A DNA stretch of 64,000 nt from Acorus gramineus. Lineage: Eukaryota; Streptophyta; Magnoliopsida; Acorales; Acoraceae. Shown in pieces: positions 36,149 to 49,184 of the stretch. Below the pieces are notes generated by a model, which saw only the letters and a list, made by a program, of their open reading frames with translations, had not been told where the DNA came from and searched no databases. Made by a program: the position numbers and the translations under genes. Position 1 is the stretch's first letter. Every line of letters begins with the position of its first letter. The DNA is taken from NCBI GenBank assembly GCA_030737835.1, contig JAUJYN010000013.1:2647484-2711483 (forward strand). The letters are read 5' to 3'.

Positions 36149-39100
36149 TTAATGTGTAGGAGTTTCATTTCCCATTTCATGAAATGGTTAATGGACATTT
36201 TAATTTTATTATTGCATGCAATTAAATGTATGTTTGGTTTCCGAAACGTTTAACTGATGTCATAATTGTTGCATTTTTCATTGAATGAGTATAGTTGAAT
36301 TCAATGGTTATATTAGTTCCTCTTATAATCAAATTCATATGTGTTGAGACCTTATTCACGCACAACAATCTCAGTGAATAAGATTACACAAATTCTTATA
36401 TATATGTGAAGAAATTAATTTTTATTTTGTTGTGAATATGTGATAAATTTGAATGTGTGAATAACATAATTTTAGTTGTTGCATGTTATTAGCAATCCGG
36501 ACAGTGGAGTTTAATATAGACAAGGGATTGTTTATTTATTTAATTTTATGATTGCTATCCGACTGATATGTCATTTTGTAGGCTTGACTTTTATGAATTC
36601 ATAGTTTTATGTAACAAAATACTCATACTAGTTAAGTTTAAATTTTATTATCAAATGCTATATGGAAGATATTGTGATGTGTGATTTGCACATATAGTGA
36701 AATGATTTGGATTTCTGTTCCAATTTATTTCGTATTGATTTGAGTATTTTAGTTGTTAAATGATATTATAAATTTAATATAAATGAGTTTAATTTTTTGA
36801 ACTCTTATATCCTTTTATACTTGCAAATCAAATGTTACGGGATTTGTTTATTTAACAAATAAAATGTGCGCGGATTTGGATTACATTGGATCTATTTTTT
36901 GTTATTGGGTAATAGATCTTGTTTTTTATTCAAATTAATTATGACAATCAAAATTTTGGTTGTGTATTTACATTGCTTTGCAATATGGCATCTCGAGTAT
37001 TTTGTTCTCTTGTATTAGAAAAGAGAATTTAATTTGTGCTATTGATAGTTTGATTTATTATTTACATTGATATGATTAAAAATTAATTTTATATTGACTC
37101 CTTAGAGGGCATATTGATTGTGATGTTTAAATGACAGACAATAGTGTTATTGTTGCATCTATTCATTCATCCTCCGACCATGGGAAATTATTTAAAATTA
37201 ATTTGAAAGTTGTAACCGATTCCATGATAATTAAATGGCTAGTGTGTGTCTAATATATAGTTGGGTCACTGCTGTATTCCTTTCTTATTCGAAAAAAAAA
37301 TGATATTTTGATGAGATGTTTTTGGACTTTAGACTACACATATTGTTTAGTTATGTTGTATGGTTTATATATATGAGAATTATTTAACATGTCTTTTATT
37401 ATGAGATAACTTGCCAATATTTACAGTTCCTTGAAAATATTTATTCTTTGGGATTTAATATTTTTGTGGTGTTAGTGTTGTTATTTATGCAGGGCACATT
37501 TATATCCTATTGAGATATATATTAATTTCAAGGGAAGGCATGATTATATTTATTTGAAGGCCAGTGGTATTCTAATAATATTCTGACACGAGATTGAATA
37601 AATGGAGTTCTAAATTATTTGACCGTGGAGACTATTGGAATTCTTCTCTCGGATTTCATTATTGTGATTATCATTATTCTGGTTTTCTTGAGATTATTTA
37701 TATATTATATGTGGCTGGGATATTCTCTATGATGCTGTTATATCATTTGATGATTAAGATGTCAGTTGAGCTCTTGATGTCTAACAAAATGCACATAGGG
37801 GTTTTCTCAGTGGTCTCTATAAACCAGTTTCACGCTTTATTGAGAAAGACTCATTCTGCCTACCAGTTATCATTTTATGGGAGATCTATGCTATTTAGCT
37901 TTTCTTGAGGTATTATTTGAAGAACTATCTGGGTATATTCTTCATGTGGCCTTTATATTTTGTGTATTATATTATGGTATTCTAGAGGAATATTCAGTGA
38001 CAATTGGTCTATCCGAGGTACGTGAGTACAGACTTAACTTTTGATTACCTTAATTATTAATGATCATATTAAATAATTTTGTGTTAATCATGCTTATATA
38101 AATGTCTTGGTCAATTGCATACTCTTATAATAAAATTATAATTAACATGCGAGTTATTATGTACTCTATATGTTTGTATGCTCATGTGATGATGACCAAG
38201 TTTTATTGCTTGCATGCATAAATTAAAATAAAATTGTGATTTATTTGTGGAGAATAATTTTGCATGCATATTGGAAATTATTTTGAGTAGTCTCTAAATG
38301 TGGGGGTATTTGAGAAAATAAATCATGAAAATTACAGTGGTAATTTATATATATCCTAAAATTGTGAGGGAGACAAGTACCTCATTAATTAAAAGAAAAA
38401 ATATTGAGAGATAGATTACAAAATGTTGGGACAAGAAAATAAATATGTCTAGACAACTATAAATGAAACTTGAGTTGATTCACCTTATCTAAGGGAATAT
38501 AACTCGAGTTTGTGAGGTTGTAGAGAACTTCACTAAAGGACTTGCGAGATGACTCGTCCTTAATATCGAGACCGAGGGGGATATGGGTTAAGCCCATTAT
38601 TTAATTACCTACAGCGGGCTCCCTACCATTGTGATTGGAGATCCCATGAAGATGGTTTTCAAGGGGTTAACGAAGCTGTATTGGTAAATTTGTGAGTATT
38701 GTATAGGAAAAATTCCTCTAACCCACCCTATGGTAACAATGCTAACTGTAGTGGAAGTAGGTTGAGCTAATGCTTTTAATGGGTTCGAGTCCTTTTCGGA
38801 CATGGTGTGGTCTGTGCAGGCACCCTGGAGAACTCACCTATATGAGTGCACGGGCGTGGGGCCGCGTCCTTTGGGATTTGGGCTAAATCTCTAAGACACT
38901 CAAGAAATGATACGAGCACATGGCCGTAACGTGCTATCCCGCAGAACAGAACTCATATCCGTTACTGTGTGTGTGATCAGAAAAACCGGGCTAAAGGGTC
39001 GAATTCAAGAACTTAGTCTATTCAGGTTTCTCCGGGGGATATGATTTACACTAAGTAAAGGTTCAAATCCATAAGGTACCTTCACCTATTACATGGTATA

Positions 39101-39236
39101 AGACGTCCAGATAAATTTATTTCATCCCACATCAATTTGTTCTATCCCCGATCAATTTGCTTCATCTCATATTAATCTGTCTCATTCCACTATCTATTTC
39201 ATTTTGTGTTTTATTCATTTTCGGTCAGTGGGGGAT
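36149..39236 (+). other. LARD-like element interior, non-coding
   Basis: AT-rich sequence to about 38600, then a more mixed block to the polypurine tract. The only sizeable open frame (37594-37908, 104 codons) has no recognised motif. Positions 36357-36400 repeat, imperfectly, the junction of the 5' LTR end and the following leader at 16830-16868 (CACGCACAACA, then CAGTGAATAAG). Confidence 0.7.
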
Positions 39237-39965
39237 TGTTGGAATTAAGTGACCAAAAATGCATTCATATCATTAAATCAATGCATATTATTGGGTGATG
39301 TTGAAACGGTTGCAATTCCCTCATGCAACGTTTCATTCCAAATCGGTTTCATTTGTATGCAATGGTTAAAAATTCATAATTGCATGCATTGTGAATGAAA
39401 TGGTGTAACTGAATATTCATTTGTTGCATGTATCATTTAATTGGGTTAATTAATATTGTTGCCTATATAAAGGCCTCATGCACCCTTTGATAAAGGAGAG
39501 AGGATGATGATCAACATAATCAACAAACCACCATTCAACATTTTTTCATCACTAACCCGTGAGGAGCACTTAGCACTCCAATTTTCTACAAACCAGTGTT
39601 GAAATTCATCCACTAATTTCTAGCTATTCTCTTTGATCCGGGCGTCTGAAAGGATCGTAGTCTGTTTACCGTGGTTCTTCCGTAGCTCGCACCCCGGAAG
39701 AACAAAACCTATTGTGGTCGTATCTCTCAGTGGTAGGAGCCATTCAACCCTGTGCGTGAGGGGGCCTTATTCATCGAGGACAGAGTGTCTTCACTCGCTT
39801 CTACATTTTCGGATACATTTTCTAATCTCTAACTCTTTTATTTCATGCTCTTACTATATATTTTAGAATATGCATGATTTAATATATTTATTCGATGTCT
39901 ATATTCTTGGTGGGATAATTATAAGAATTTGTGTTTAGCCTAATATTTGTGTGTCACGCACAACA
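39237..39965 (+). repeat. LARD-like element 3' LTR
   Basis: 729 bp partner of 16113-16840, with the same TATA block and the same CACGCACAACA end, followed by the CTTTT target duplication. Confidence 0.92.
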
Positions 39966-39970
39966 CTTTT

Positions 39971-41179
39971 TATTCAGAGAATTAGTTTTAAAGAATAACA
40001 TATTTGTAGAAATGCTTCATTGAATGATTCAAACTATATTAACATATTTAACTTTATCACTTACTATTAATGATTATCTAAACCCTCAACTCAAACACCA
40101 CCTAAAATTAGGTTCGAGTTACATAGACTTAAGTTTGGATTAAACTTGAATATTAACATCCAAGTCAGCCTAAAACTAGGATTGAGTTATGTTTAATCAC
40201 CCAAATTGTACCCTTAGAGCATCTTCAACCACATTTCATATATCTAAATTTGGAGGGTGGTGTGCTCCAACCACACTCTATATCCACCTTCAAATTTGAA
40301 GATTTAGATTTGACCGTCTAAATTTGTAAGCCACCTTCATATTTGGAGGTCATCTCCAAATCACTTTTTTCACTTTTTACTTTATACACTAATTAATTCA
40401 ACCTAATGTATATTTAGATCCGCTAATCCATTTTTAATAAAAATACTATAATTGGAAAGATCTCATTGAGACCTTCAAAATGAGACTAATATTAAATTAT
40501 TTTAGAATTGATTTTAAATAGATTTTCATACGTTTGATTATTCAAGAATTATTTTATTTATTTAATAAAAAAATTATTAATTTAAAAATAACTCCACAAT
40601 CATTTAATATTAGACTTATTTTAAAGGTCTTAATGAGATCTTTTCAATGATATAATTTTTATATAAATGGATTAATAATATTTATTAATAAATTTTTAAA
40701 TAATATTATATAATTTTAAAAATGATAAAAAAAAAATAGAGAGTAATGGTTGGAGTGCAACACACTCTAAAAGTGAATTTCTTACAAATATAGAGAGTTG
40801 AATCTTTATATTGAAGGCTTGAGTTGAAGATGCTCTTAAGTTGGCTTATTGTAAGATCTGTTTGTTGCTCTCCTCCTAGCAGCACCCACGCATGCTTTTT
40901 TTTTTTTTTTTTTTTTGGTATTCAGCACCCACAGAACTTTTGGGAGGTGGAGTGAAGCACACACCTGACTGTAATTGCTCGCCTGAGGCTTTAATTTGAC
41001 CCTGAGACCCTCTTTGTTTCACCCCTGAAGACAACCATGGTAGACCCCACTCTTTTAACTAAACAAGTGATAGGAGTTTCCAAGAAAACATCCATACACA
41101 CCCCTATCATTGACCAAATGTCATAAAAAGAACTCCCCAACCCCCAATTCATCCAATCATCAACCATCACAAACCCACA
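39971..41179. other. Intergenic region upstream of the carboxypeptidase gene
   Basis: Holds the MITE at 40217-40835 and a run of about 23 T near 40897-40919. 40920-41179 would be promoter and 5'UTR of the downstream gene; no convincing TATA box was found. Confidence 0.5.
40217..40835. mobile_element. TTA-flanked MITE 2 (PIF/Harbinger-like)
   Basis: 619 bp with inverted ends GAGCATCTTCAAC (40217-40229) and GTTGAAGATGCTC (40823-40835), flanked by TTA (40214-40216, 40836-40838). A further inverted match lies inside (GTGTGCTCCAACCACACTC against GAGTAATGGTTGGAGTGCAAC). AT-rich, no coding capacity. Same terminal word as the MITE at 10194-15738 with one base changed. Confidence 0.82.
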
Positions 41180-43186
41180 ATGAATCCACCCACCACCACC
41201 ACAGTCTTCTTCCTCCTCCTCCTCCACCAATTCATAGCCACTGCTTCACCACCACCACCTTCTCCTCCTCCCTTCCCAAAAGGCTCACTCCCCACCTCAT
41301 CCGGCTATCTCCCCATCAACACCTCCTCCTCCTCCGCCCTCTTCTTCACCTTCTACGAAGCCCAACACCCCCTCTCTGCCCTCCCACAAACACCCATCCT
41401 CCTCTGGCTCCAGGGCGGCCCCGGATGCTCCTCCATGCTCGGCAACCTCTTCGAGCTCGGTCCATGGCTCCTCACCTCCGACGACAACAACAACCCATCC
41501 CTCCAACCCAACCCCGCCTCGTGGAACCGCCTCTTCGGCCTCCTCTTCATCGACAACCCCATCGGCGCCGGCTTCAGCATCGCTTCCGATACAGCGGAGA
41601 TCCCGCGGAACCAGGCGCGGGTAGCCGAGCACCTGTGGATCGGAATGCAAGCTTTTCTCGACTCGCGCCCGACGTTTCGGCGGAGACCGCTGTACATCAC
41701 CGGGGAGAGCTACGCGGGGAAGTACGTCCCCGCGGCCGGGTACTACTTCTCGCGGTGGAACTCGCTCCGCTCGGAGGCGCGGAGGATAAACTTACGGGGC
41801 GTCGCGATCGGGAATGGGTTGACGCACCCGGTGGTTCAGGTGCGTATAGTCATACATTACTCTGAACTTTTTGGGAATGTTTTGAAGAGGTTGGAGGAAT
41901 GCGCTCTTTATTTGTTGGAACGCGCATTTTCGTTCCTTTATCACATTTTTCATAATTTAAAAGGCTAATCTTAAATAGTGTCTCACCTTCACACACATTG
42001 GAGGGGTTTTTCATGAAATTCTCATCGTCCAATTAAAATATAAGAAATAGTATATATAAGGAATAAATTATCTTTTTATTTGATTATATTTTTAGTTATT
42101 CTTTGTTATTTGATGGATCGTAAATAAGTTGTAGAAGGAAGATGAATAAGACGTGAATAATGATTTATAAAATATAAAAAATGATTTAACTCTTGATTTA
42201 TAAAAGGTGATAACAAATTAAATGATTTAATATGTATGTCTACACTATACTAGTGGAACAGTAAAACTTAAAATACAAATACCAATTTATACACATGTAT
42301 TATTTACAAACACACATGTTTTTAGACTTGTTCACCCTTATTTCCTCCTCATTATCTGTCTATTCTACTACCAAATAGGGGCTTAGAAAATCCTATAACT
42401 ATGTTGGCATTTTTAACATACCGAAGAAACTCTCACTGAATATCTACGATACACAAACTTTGAAACCACGCTCAGGTGGCGACGCACGCGAAGAACGCCT
42501 ACTTCTCGGGCCTGATCAACGAGAGGCAGACGGAGCAGCTCGAGGCGTTGCAAGCCGAGGCGGTGTGGCTGACCCAGGAAACGAAATGGGGGGACGCCAC
42601 GCGCGCGCGGAACCGGGTCCTGAGCGCGTTAAGCAACATGACCGGTCTGGCCACACTTTACGATCTGAGCAGGACGCGCGCGTACGAGACAGGGAGGGTC
42701 TCTGTTTTCCTAAACAGAGGAGACGTAAAGAAGGCTTTGGGTGTCGCTGACAAGACGATCTACGAAGAATGCAGCGACGTGGTGGGCCAGGCATTGCACG
42801 ACGACGTGATGAAGAGCGCGAAGTTCATGGTGGAGTGGCTGTTAAGGGAAACGAAGGACAAGGTTTTGCTGTACCAGGGAGGGTTCGATTTGCGGGACGG
42901 TGTGGTTTCGACGGAGGCGTGGGTGAAGGAGATGGTGTGGGAGGGGTTGGCGGAGTTCATGAAGGCGGAGAGGAAGGTGTGGGAGGTGAAGGGGACGCTT
43001 GCGGGGTACGTGCAGAGGTGGGGAACGTTGAGTCACGCAGTGGTTGCGAGGGCGGGGCATCTTGTTCCAGCGGATCAGGGAGTGAATTCGCAGGCAATGA
43101 TCGAGGATTGGGTGTTGGGGAATGGATTGTTTGGGAACAATTCGAAGTGGGGTTTGGGTTCTGAGGACTTTAGGAAGGATATTTGA
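41180..43186 (+). CDS. SCPL50: Serine carboxypeptidase-like protein, SCPL50 type (peptidase family S10)
   Basis: Exons 41180-41839 and 42476-43186 with a 636-bp GT-AG intron, phase 0, 456 residues. Residues 1-22 form a hydrophobic signal peptide, followed by a Pro-rich stretch. S10 landmarks: WLQGGPGCSSMLGNLFELGPW (77-96, oxyanion region), NRLFGLLFIDNPIGAGFS (116-133), TGESYAGKYVP (174-184, nucleophile Ser177), YQGGFDLRDGVVSTEAW (Asp358 aligned with the catalytic Asp), RAGHLVPADQ (His415). The triad is intact and the length is normal. GLLFIDNPIGAGFSIA and EIPRNQ...VAEHL match the Arabidopsis SCPL50 branch. The product is probably secreted or vacuolar; its substrate is unknown. S10 members are either carboxypeptidases or acyltransferases, and this branch is not proven either way. 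Both exons are GC-rich against AT-rich surroundings. Confidence 0.92.
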
Positions 43187-44141
43187 ATGGGCTCATGAAT
43201 AATGTGTGGTAAGTATTCGCTGTGAAGAAATAAATGCAGAAGCTCACAAGGAGGTGATCATAAAATCAGTATTATTATCAGAATTGTAATTCAATGAATG
43301 CTGCTCTTTTTTTAGATTAATATGTTAGAAGTTTAGTAGTACAGCCAACAGGAGATTTCCTTCTAGTAATGCATTATACCTTTGAAAAAGAGCTGTGTTA
43401 TACGTAGTTCACGTGGACTGTGTATATACCTCCATAGCCGTCCAACAAGATATATACATCTTTAGACAATGTATATACATCTAGAAATTTTGCATGTTTG
43501 GATCCCATAGATCATTTGTATTATTTAAAATTAATGCAGAGAATTGGAGTTGGAAAACATTTGTATCTGTGAAATTCACTTGTAAGTTACAAAATTTTTT
43601 AGCGGTTAAGGATTATAAGAAGCAAATGTATCATTACCATCAAAATTGACTAATATGTTGGGTAAACTGATAATATTCAGCTACTTCACTGCCTGGAAGA
43701 TCCGACTCACAGATGTGATACTTGAGCATATTTTCCTTATCCTCTTATTCTACATCATGTAACACCATCTCGATAGCAGAAACATAAACTTTCGTTTCAT
43801 TCATAAATCCTTCTCTCCTCAATATAATAATCCAGAGAGGGTACATGCTGAAAAAACTCCAATCCGGATAAACAATAAGAAAATTGATGTATGATGGATT
43901 ATCCATATAGGGTTGAATCTTGAATTTTTAGGATTTATTTTTTATTCAGTTATAAGGATGTTATTCAGATAGGATAATATTTATAAGGATGTTTTTGAAT
44001 TTTTCTAGGATTTGAAGATCTGTTAACCAATTATGACTCATAAATAAAGATACCACCATCATTGTAAAATAGATCTTATTGTTTAAAGAGTTTCAGTTTT
44101 TGGTAACTCTAATCTATAAAGAGAATTTTTCTTGGTGAGGT
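43187..44141 (+). other. 3' flank of the carboxypeptidase gene
   Basis: Untranslated and intergenic AT-rich DNA with AATAAA-like signals (AAATAAATG near 43228). No gene or element recognised up to the plastid-derived segment. Confidence 0.5.
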
Positions 44142-44277
44142 TTAAACAAGGAAAAGACTTACGGTGAATACTTAGGCACCCAGAGATGAGGAAAAGCGTA
44201 GTAAGCGACGAAATGATTCAAGGAGTTGAAAATAAGCACAAGTTTGGAGATTTTCAAATAGGTCAACCTTTCAAACT
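44142..44277 (+). other. Plastid 23S rDNA fragment in the nucleus (NUPT), left part
   Basis: Reads as the 5' part of plastid 23S rRNA: ACTTACGGTGAATACTTAGG, CACCCAGAGATGAGG, GTAGTAAGCGACGAAATG, GAGTTGAAAATAAGCA, AATAGGTCAACCTTTC. Many differences from the plastid consensus are C-to-T or G-to-A, as expected for decaying organelle DNA. It is cut by copia element 2 at CAAAC. Confidence 0.85.
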
Positions 44278-44411
44278 GTTACAATAGGAGAGACAGAGAA
44301 TGAGAATCCTTATATTCCTCTTAGGGTTTAAACCCTTTATATATACAAGTACATAGAAGTCACATGTATAATACACAACGTATGTAATGACATAACACAT
44401 ATAATCTAACA
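44278..44411 (-). repeat. Copia 2 3' LTR
   Basis: 134 bp, TG...CA ends in both orientations. Contains TTTATATATACAAG, a TATA-like block. Confidence 0.9.
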
Positions 44412-44424
44412 GCCCCCCTCAAAC

Positions 44425-47400
44425 TCACGGTAGAACATACAAAGTGAGTTTGCGAATGAGAAACTGAAATCGAGGCACTGGATGTGACTTCATGAAAAAA
44501 TTAGCAAGTTGTTCGGCAGAGGAAATATGCGGAAGTGATAGTGTCTCTGCAAAAAAGTGCTGACGAACGAAGTGACAATCGATCTCACTGTGTTTAATCC
44601 TCTCGTGAAAAATCGGATTGCTGGCAATCTGAATAGCAGAGCAGTTATCACAATGAAGAGGAGTAGGACCAGTCATAGTAACTCCTAGATCCACCAAGAG
44701 ACGTCTAAGATGAACAATCTCCTTAATGGTGATGGCCATGGCTCGATACTCAGCCTCAGTGCTGGATAGTGAGACAACCTTCTGTTTCTTGCTACGCCAA
44801 GAAATAATGGAATCTCCAAGAAATATACAGAACCCAGTGGTGGAGCGTCTAGTGGTTGGATCCTCAGTCCAATCGGCATCAGTGTAGGCCCTGAGAACCA
44901 GAGTCGAAGAGGATGACAGATAGATCGATTTGGTGATAGTACCACGTAAATATCTGAGAATACAGATAAGAGCACCATAATGCACTGATCAAGGAGCCGA
45001 GACAAATTGACTAACAATACTGATGGCATGAGCAATGTCAGGTCTGGTGATGCAGAGATACACAAGCTGACCAACGATCTGTCTGTATCGAGTTGGGTCT
45101 GGGAGGAGCTCACCATCTAAAGGATGAAGCTTCACATGAAGCTCAAGAGGGGTATCTGCACTGCGAGTATCTGAGAGGGCAGCACGCTCGAGAATGTCAA
45201 CCGTATACTTTTGTTGAGAAAGCAGAATCCCACGATCACTATGTGCAATCTCGAGAGCAAGGAAGTAGCGAAGAGTACCGAGATCTTTCATCTGAAATTG
45301 TTGACTGAGGTGATTCTTCACCAGAGTAATACCTGCGGAGTTATCGTCAGTGATAATCATGTCATCAATATATAGAAGAAGGATAACCCGGCCCTGCGAT
45401 GAGGATCGCACAAACATATAGTGGTCCTGGAGGCTCTCAACAAAACTAGCTGCTAGAATAACGCTGCGAAAACGCTCAAACCAGGCACGAGGTGCCTGTT
45501 TGAGACCATATATAGCCCGTCGAAGACGACAAACATGTTGAGGAGCGCTGAGACATAGAGGTGGCTGCATATAAACAACCTCAGATAAATCACCGTGAAG
45601 AAAAGCATTCTTTACGTCCATCTAAAAGAGAGGCCAGTGACGAACAACAGCAACAACGAGACGGGTGCGAACAGTAGTCATATGAGCAACGGGAGCAAAA
45701 TTCTCCTCATAGCCAATACCATACTCCTGTGTGAAACCTCTGGCAACAAAACGAGCCTTATGTCGTTCAATGGAACCATCAGGGCGATGCTTGATCTTGA
45801 AAAATCCATTTACAGCTGATAGGAGTAACACCATTCGGAAGGGGAACAACATCCCAAATCTGTGTCTACTCAAACGCCTGAAACTCCTCTGTCATGGCTT
45901 GCTGCTACTCAGGGTACTCGACTGCCTCTCGATAAGATCGGGGCTCACGATGGGCATGTTTAGCAGTGAGATAGGCCTGAAACTCTGGATAATAGGTACT
46001 CACGGATGCAAAGTCAAATCGGTCAGGTGGTCTAGAGTCAAAGCTAAAGCGGGCAGGTGGATGATGCTCACGCTGAGGGTAGCGAGTCGAGGGATGAGGA
46101 TCCACATCAGAGAGAGGTGCGTCAGCCGTGGAAGACGGAGTACTAGTGGAGAGTGGAGTCATCTGCGGGAGGAGCAAGAGGAGGCACAATAGGAGAAGAA
46201 CAAGGAGGACCATGGGAGTTAGATGCAGGAGTGTTAAGAGGAGACTCAGGAAGAGTAGAGCTAGGAGAGGGCTCAAGCACAACAGATGGCCCGAGAAGAG
46301 GTAGAGACTCAATAGGAGAGGCATGAACAGGAGAAGGCATAGGAGGAGAGGTGGCAGTGGGTGTAGAAGAAAAATAGGAAACATTCTCGACAAATGACAT
46401 ATGGCGAGCGAGCCAAAAACGATCTCTAACAGGATCGTAGCAGCGATATCCCTTTTGTTCGAAACTAATCCCCAAGAATACACACTTGACTGACCGAGCG
46501 GTCAACTTGGTGCGTTGATGAGGAGGGAGAAGCACGAAACAAGTGCATCCAAAGGTGCAAAGTCTGCTATAATCAGGTTTGGAGGAGTAAAGGCGCTCGT
46601 GAGGAGTCATACCAGAGAGGACAGATGGGGGAGTAATATTGATAAGATGAATAGATAGAAGAGTAGCCTCTTCCCAGAATGTGCTGGGGACTGAAGAAGA
46701 AAGTAAGAGGGAATGAGTGGTCTCAAGAATATGGCGATGTTTTCTTTCAGCAACACCATTCTGCTCATGAGTATAAGGGCAGGATTGTTGAAAGAGAGTG
46801 CCATGAGATTGAAGAAGAGAACGCATCGTGGAAGAGATATATTCTCGAGCACAATCAGACCTAAAGGTTTTGATACGAGTCTGAAACTGGGTGTGAATCA
46901 TAGTGGTAAAGACCTCATATATCTTTGGGACCTCAGATCGATGACGCAATAAATAAATCCAGGTAAAGCCAGAATAGTCATAAATAAAACTTATATAATA
47001 CGAAAAATCACTCTTTGACATGATATGTGAAGAACCCCAGATATCAGAATGAACTAACTCAAATGGACTAGAGGAATGATGATTGCTAGAATGGAATGGA
47101 GTAGCAATGGGTTTGGCTAGTTTACAACCCTCACAAACAGAAAGAGGAGAAAATGAAACACGACCCAAGTCACCAGATTGAATAAGGTTTTTAAGACGAG
47201 ACTCAGAAACATGACCTAACCTTTTATGTCACAAGTCAGTATTTGAGGTGACAGTGCCATAGAAAACTTAGGTCCACATAATATAGTCCGCCAATCCTAC
47301 GACCAACACCAATCCTCTGCCGTGAAAGTGGATCCTGCACAAAACACCCAAAAGAGGTAAAGGTAACGGTGAATCCGAAATCACACAATCGACTAATAGA

Positions 47401-47650
47401 CATAAGATTTATATAAAGCTTAGGAGCATGTAAAACAAATGGTAATGAAAGGCGGCCAGTGGGATGAGATATGGTGGGGATCGATTCACACTGCGTGATG
47501 ACTAAAGGAGAGCCATTAGCAGTATGAATCGAAGGTAGGTGTGAGGGTGCAGGTGAGCATGCAGTGAGGATAGAACTATCAGGCGTCATGTGATGTGAGG
47601 CTCCCAAATCAAAGATCCAATAAGCAGAAGTACCCGTAGTAGAAGATAAG
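44425..47650 (-). pseudogene. Copia 2 pol (protease, integrase, RT, RNase H), broken
   Basis: Minus strand. Protease-like GASHHMTPDSS near 47600, integrase finger CEGCKLAKP, integrase core (SDIWG, DYSGFTWIYLL, SDCAREY, EQNGVAERKHRHI; 47168-46143), reverse transcriptase (WPLFQ region to GLKQAPRAWF and YIDDMIITDD; 45873-44989), RNase H (YTDADWTEDPTTRR, SSTEAEYRAM; 44985-44425). Stops at 45622-45624 and 44986-44988 and frame changes near 45870 and 47200 disable it. No gag core and no CCHC knuckle was found upstream. Confidence 0.88.
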
Positions 47651-48059
47651 GCAAAGGGAGTAGAAGAACCAGAAAGAGTCTGTTGCAGAATTAGGTGGTC
47701 TAGGCACTGACTGATCTAGTCAAGCTGATCCGAGTGTGGATGAACAGAGGCAATTGGAGTATCAATCGCAGCGGCAGTAGGAGGAAGACGATGTCTCCGT
47801 CTTTTTGGTCTATGGCGCTTCAGAGTAGGAGCAGCCCCCAGGATGCCCTCATAGATGAACGACGAAGTGGACTGATGAGACACCATAGTATAGGTGAGTG
47901 TCCGAAGAGGATCGATATATGATATTTTTAGATCTCGGATGAGGCTAAAAAAAACCAAACAATGATATCGGGGATGAAAATTGAAGTGAAACAGTCCCCT
48001 GAAACACCTTAATCGAACTTCTGGATAGGAGATGATGTCTGATTTGGGTTTACAGATCC

Positions 48060-49180
48060 CAAAGCGGCGGCCGGAGGTGGTTGGAGGCGGCGGATGGCGC
48101 GCGCGACAAGCGGAGGGCTGCCGGAGGCGGCGGAGGTCGGTCGGAGGATTGCCGGAGGCGGCAGAGGGCGGCCGGAGGTGTTGCAGAGCGGTGCTAGAGG
48201 ACGGCATCCGGCGGTGGCGGGTGACAGCCCGGGCAGTGGCTGGGTGCAGGTGTGGGCTCAAGATGTTGTCTGGGCGCGGGCTCGGGACAGGTACCAGGAA
48301 ATCAGGGACATGTGCCCGGGATATCCGGGACAGGTGTCCTGGAGATCCGGGACTGGTTCCCGGGAGATCCGAGACTGTTTCCTTGGACGCGTTGGTGAGA
48401 TGAGCGGACAGCTATGAGTGCGGGTGTCTGGCAGCTAGCGAGCACGCGGTTCTGGGATTTCTGGACGCGTTTACGCGTCGGGCACTAGAAGTGTGCACGC
48501 GTAGTTCCGGGGATGACGCGCCGAGATTCTCAGGATCGCACGACTTTGCGCGTGTGGGTGTTTGGCAGCTGGCGCGTAGCTGGTCCAGGATTTCTGGACG
48601 CATTTCTGAGATACGCGGGCACGATTACGCATCAGGCACTGGGAGCGCGCACCCGCAGTTCCGAGGACAGCGCACCGAGACTGTCGGGATCGCACAATTT
48701 TGCGCTTGCGGTGTCTGGCAGCTGGCGCGTACTTTGGTCTGGGATTCCTGGACGCGTTTTCGAGATACATGGACGCGATTACGCGTTGGGCGCTGGAAGT
48801 GCGCACGCACAGGTCTGGGGGCAGTGGACGCTCGGGCGCGGTTGTGTAGGGGCGCGGGGTGGTGCAGCAGAGCAGCGCATGGTAGGGCATCGCGGCGTTG
48901 CAGAGCAGACGCTCGGGCACGGCTGTGTAGGGGTGTGGCGTAGTGCGGCAGGGCAGCGCGCGGTAGTGAAGCAGGCAAGGCAGCGAGCTGCAGGGCGTGC
49001 GCTGGCAGGGCGTGCGCTAGCAAGGTGTCGCAGGCAGGGCGTGCACGGTAGGCAGCAGGGAGCGCACGGCAGGCAGGAGCACGTGAGGTAGGGCGGCGCG
49101 CGGGCAGGGCGCGTGTACGGCAGGGTGGCATCGAGAGGTGCACAGAGGCACGCGGAGGTCAAGGATTCCGAAAATCTGAT
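48060..49180 (-). repeat. GC-rich leader of copia 2
   Basis: About 1.1 kb between primer site and pol, rich in GGCGGNGG and GCGCG words, with repeats of CCGGGAnATCCGGGACNGG (48280-48375) and a degenerate unit of about 135 bp (ACGCGTCGGGCACTAGAAGTG ... GGCAGCTGGCGCGTA) from 48420 to 48830. It lies where gag should be. No credible protein. Confidence 0.75.
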
Positions 49181-49184
49181 ACCA

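Larger units (their letters stand above)
16113..39965 (+). mobile_element. Non-coding LTR retrotransposon (LARD-like), split by a 19-kb transposon
   Basis: Paired LTRs at 16113-16840 and 39237-39965 start TGTTGGAATTAAG and end CACGCACAACA. CTTTT flanks both sides (16108-16112, 39966-39970). A purine tract, AGTGGGGGA, precedes the right LTR (39227-39235), so the element reads on the plus strand. After removing the nested transposon, only 16841-17148 and 36149-39236 remain as interior, with no gag or pol: a non-autonomous element of about 4.9 kb. By eye the LTRs differ at about 16 sites plus one indel (about 2%). No standard tRNA-Met primer site follows the 5' LTR. Confidence 0.88.

Noticed and set aside
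37594..37908. 104-codon open frame inside the LARD-like element
   Set aside because: AT-rich chance frame with no gag, pol or other motif.
38777..38795. GGTTCGAGTCC resembling a tRNA T-loop
   Set aside because: No matching acceptor stem, D-arm or anticodon arm around it.
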